Source: Verrucomicrobiales bacterium | GTDB taxonomy: Bacteria > Verrucomicrobiota > Verrucomicrobiia > Verrucomicrobiales > DEV007 | Direction of reading: 5' to 3' | Assembly: GCA_023253615.1 (NCBI GenBank) | Contig: JALRFZ010000050.1 | Coordinates: forward strand, 1 to 7,682 | Length of the DNA stretch: 7,682 nucleotides | In this document: in pieces, positions 6,185 through 7,682 of the stretch | Numbering within the stretch: position 1 is the stretch's first letter | Layout: each line of letters starts with the position of its first letter | Notes under the pieces: generated by a model | Told to the model about the DNA's origin: nothing | The model's input: only the letters and a program-made list of their open reading frames with translations | Database searches by the model: none | Made by a program: the position numbers and the translations under genes

Positions 6185-7682
6185 ATGAGCCAATCCTATT
6201 CCTCCGAGACCGACGCGAACGATGCGGGCCATTCGCGCGGACTTCAGGATTACCTGCGCTGGATTCTGCGACGCTTCTGGATCTTCCTCATCGCCCTCGT
6301 CGGTGGTTATTTCCTCGGGCTCTATCTCTATTCCGTCACCCCGCCGACCTACCGTTCCGCCGCCACCATCGAGATCCTCCGCGTGAAGCGCGATGCCGCC
6401 GACATCGCCGAGGAGGAAAAGATCCGCATGACCGGTGCCGCCGAGATGCTTTCCGCGTCCGAGAGGCTCCGGCTTCCGCAGATCTACATCGAGGCCGCCA
6501 AGGGGCAGGTCCTCGCCAATCGCGAGAACATCGTCCCGGCCCAGAAGCGGCTCCCCTGGACGAAGCCGGTGCGCTTTTCGAGCGACGAGCTCAGTCCCGA
6601 ATTGTTGGGGGCCATGCTCAGCAAATGGGTCGTCGTCCGCTGGCGGACGGATACCGCCCTCCTCGATCTCACCTCCACCCACACCGACCCCGCCATCGCC
6701 CGCGATTCCCTCGCCGCCGTCCTCAGTGCCTACGAACAGCTCAGCGAAAGCCGTGTCGAGGGGTCGTCCGAATACGTGCTCGATTACATCCTCGACAGCT
6801 CCGCCGAGATCAAGGAGCGCCTCCTCGATCTCGAGAGCACCCTCCAGCTCTACCAGCGCGGCATGGCACTGAGCAAGGAAATCGACGAGGCCGAGCGCCA
6901 GGTCGCCGAGATGGAAAAACGTTATCTTCCCAAATGGCCCGCCCTCATCGAGGCCAAGGAGCTCCTGAACATTCTCAAGGGGCGTTTCGTGGGGGAGCTC
7001 AACCAGGTCATTTCCCTCTCCGAGGAAGAGCGCGCCTTCTGGGAGAAAAGTCTCGCCGGATTGGCGAACGCCTCACCCGAGGATCTGGCGAACGCCAAAC
7101 GCCAGTTGGTGGCCACACGCTCCAGCGTGCTCCAGCGCGAACTCGACGCCGAGAAGCTCGTCTACGACAACCTCATCCTCCAGCTGAAGGAGGGCAATGT
7201 CACCCGCGGTTTCGCGAGCCGCCAGTTCGACGTCGTGCAGCCGCCCACCATGCCCACGGCCCCGTTCGCACCAGTCAAAAGCAAGATGCTCATCCAGTTC
7301 GCCGGAGGTGGAGCCGCCCTCGGTCTCGCCATCATCCTCCTTCTTGGATTCCTCGATCCCACCCTTCGCACCGTTGCCGAGGTCGAGCAGTACTGCGGCG
7401 TCCCCGTCGTCGCCGGCATGCCTTCCTTCAAGAAACGGGATTCCCGTTCCGACTCGCTCGAGCTTTCCCGCGACCCCCAGTCGAAACCCTCCGAGGCCAT
7501 CCGCACCCTGCGGGCCGGGCTCACCTTTCTCGGCACCGCCGAGGAACGCTGCACCTTCCTCATCACCAGCTCCGTCCCCGGCGAGGGCAAGAGCTGGGTC
7601 GCCGCGAACCTCGCCCATTCCTTCGCCCTCCAGGGGGATCGCACCCTTCTCATCGACGCCGACATGCGCCGTCCCGTGCAGG
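6185..7682 (+). CDS. Wzz/BY-kinase polysaccharide co-polymerase (Wzc-like), 3' end missing
   Basis: The frame is open from ATG 6185 to the window end (499 codons, no stop). The N-terminal cytoplasmic stretch is followed by TM1 (about 31-51) and the Wzz-type start TPPTYRSAATIEI (52-64). A largely helical, coiled-coil periplasmic region follows (roughly 195-330), then the proline-rich PPTMPTAPFAP segment (about 353-363), TM2 (about 370-390) and FLDPTLRT (389-396). The cytoplasmic kinase domain shows a conserved EAIRTLRAGL stretch, Walker A P-G-E-G-K-S (465-470, Lys469) and Walker A' L-L-I-D-A-D-M-R-R-P (488-497). The sequence stops there, so Walker B and the C-terminal tyrosine cluster are not visible. 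Such fused proteins (Wzc, ExoP type) set chain length, dock the OPX channel and cycle through tyrosine autophosphorylation. Same transcript as the OPX gene. Confidence 0.93.
   Translation, partial: MSQSYSSETDANDAGHSRGLQDYLRWILRRFWIFLIALVGGYFLGLYLYSVTPPTYRSAATIEILRVKRDAADIAEEEKIRMTGAAEMLSASERLRLPQIYIEAAKGQVLANRENIVPAQKRLPWTKPVRFSSDELSPELLGAMLSKWVVVRWRTDTALLDLTSTHTDPAIARDSLAAVLSAYEQLSESRVEGSSEYVLDYILDSSAEIKERLLDLESTLQLYQRGMALSKEIDEAERQVAEMEKRYLPKWPALIEAKELLNILKGRFVGELNQVISLSEEERAFWEKSLAGLANASPEDLANAKRQLVATRSSVLQRELDAEKLVYDNLILQLKEGNVTRGFASRQFDVVQPPTMPTAPFAPVKSKMLIQFAGGGAALGLAIILLLGFLDPTLRTVAEVEQYCGVPVVAGMPSFKKRDSRSDSLELSRDPQSKPSEAIRTLRAGLTFLGTAEERCTFLITSSVPGEGKSWVAANLAHSFALQGDRTLLIDADMRRPVQ
7062..7096 (+). 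repeat. 11-bp direct repeats in the kinase coiled-coil region
   Basis: TGGCGAACGCC occurs at 7062-7072 and 7086-7096, 24 bases (eight codons) apart, encoding L-A-N-A twice. It lies in the periplasmic helical region and is compatible with a small in-frame duplication. The functional meaning is probably slight. Confidence 0.6.

Noticed and set aside
4967..6682. Long open frame on the minus strand (571 codons)
   Set aside because: It is antisense to the OPX and kinase genes, which carry clear domains. The translation is low-complexity G/D/E/R-rich, as expected from the complement of C-ending codons in GC-rich DNA.
1..7682. tRNA, rRNA, CRISPR array, insertion sequence or attachment site
   Set aside because: None was seen on reading. 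Genes occupy almost all of the window, with gaps of 36-139 bases, and there are no spaced repeat arrays or transposase-like frames.

Overview
The window is a GC-rich, gene-dense stretch with every supported gene on the + strand. It reads as part of an exopolysaccharide or capsule (EPS) synthesis and export locus of a diderm (Gram-negative-type) bacterium. The outer-membrane beta-barrel, the polysaccharide export (OPX) protein and the Wzc-like co-polymerase require two membranes. No start codon has a clear Shine-Dalgarno sequence, leaders are pyrimidine-rich, and C-ending codons (GCC, CTC, ATC) dominate. With the SdrD-B-like secreted protein, this would fit Verrucomicrobiota or a relative, but I cannot prove the phylum from sequence alone.

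Layout, left to right. (1) At 2-1444 is the 3' part of an exported Sel1-repeat protein; its start codon lies before the window. (2) At 1505-3085 is a WecA/TagO-type polyprenyl-phosphate sugar-1-phosphate transferase with an unusual C-terminal cytoplasmic extension of about 175 residues. (3) An AT-rich gap holds a good sigma70-type promoter (3107-3159). (4) At 3173-4510 is an outer-membrane beta-barrel of about 18 strands with a run of nine G near its 5' end. (5) At 4558-5043 is a small secreted SdrD-B-like domain protein. (6) A 139-base gap holds hairpins, a probable terminator, and a second promoter that begins in the terminator's T-run. (7) At 5183-6148 is a periplasmic polysaccharide export protein with one Poly_export and two SLBB domains. 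(8) At 6185-7682 is the 5' part of a Wzz/BY-kinase polysaccharide co-polymerase, cut by the window end just after its Walker A' motif.

How they likely work together. The WecA-like enzyme loads the first sugar-phosphate onto the lipid carrier. The co-polymerase/kinase controls chain length and couples polymerisation to export. The OPX protein forms the periplasmic channel. This OPX has no lipobox cysteine and no C-terminal outer-membrane helix, so the adjacent barrel is the natural candidate for the outer-membrane pore. That matches the 'composite OPX/beta-barrel translocon' described in Myxococcus xanthus and proposed to be widespread. The Sel1 protein may scaffold the machinery, as AlgK does for AlgE in alginate export, and the SdrD-B-like protein may be a secreted matrix or accessory component. 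The most testable new points are the possible phase-variable G9 tract in the barrel gene, the nearly leaderless barrel transcript, the terminator/promoter overlap, and the extended WecA-like enzyme.
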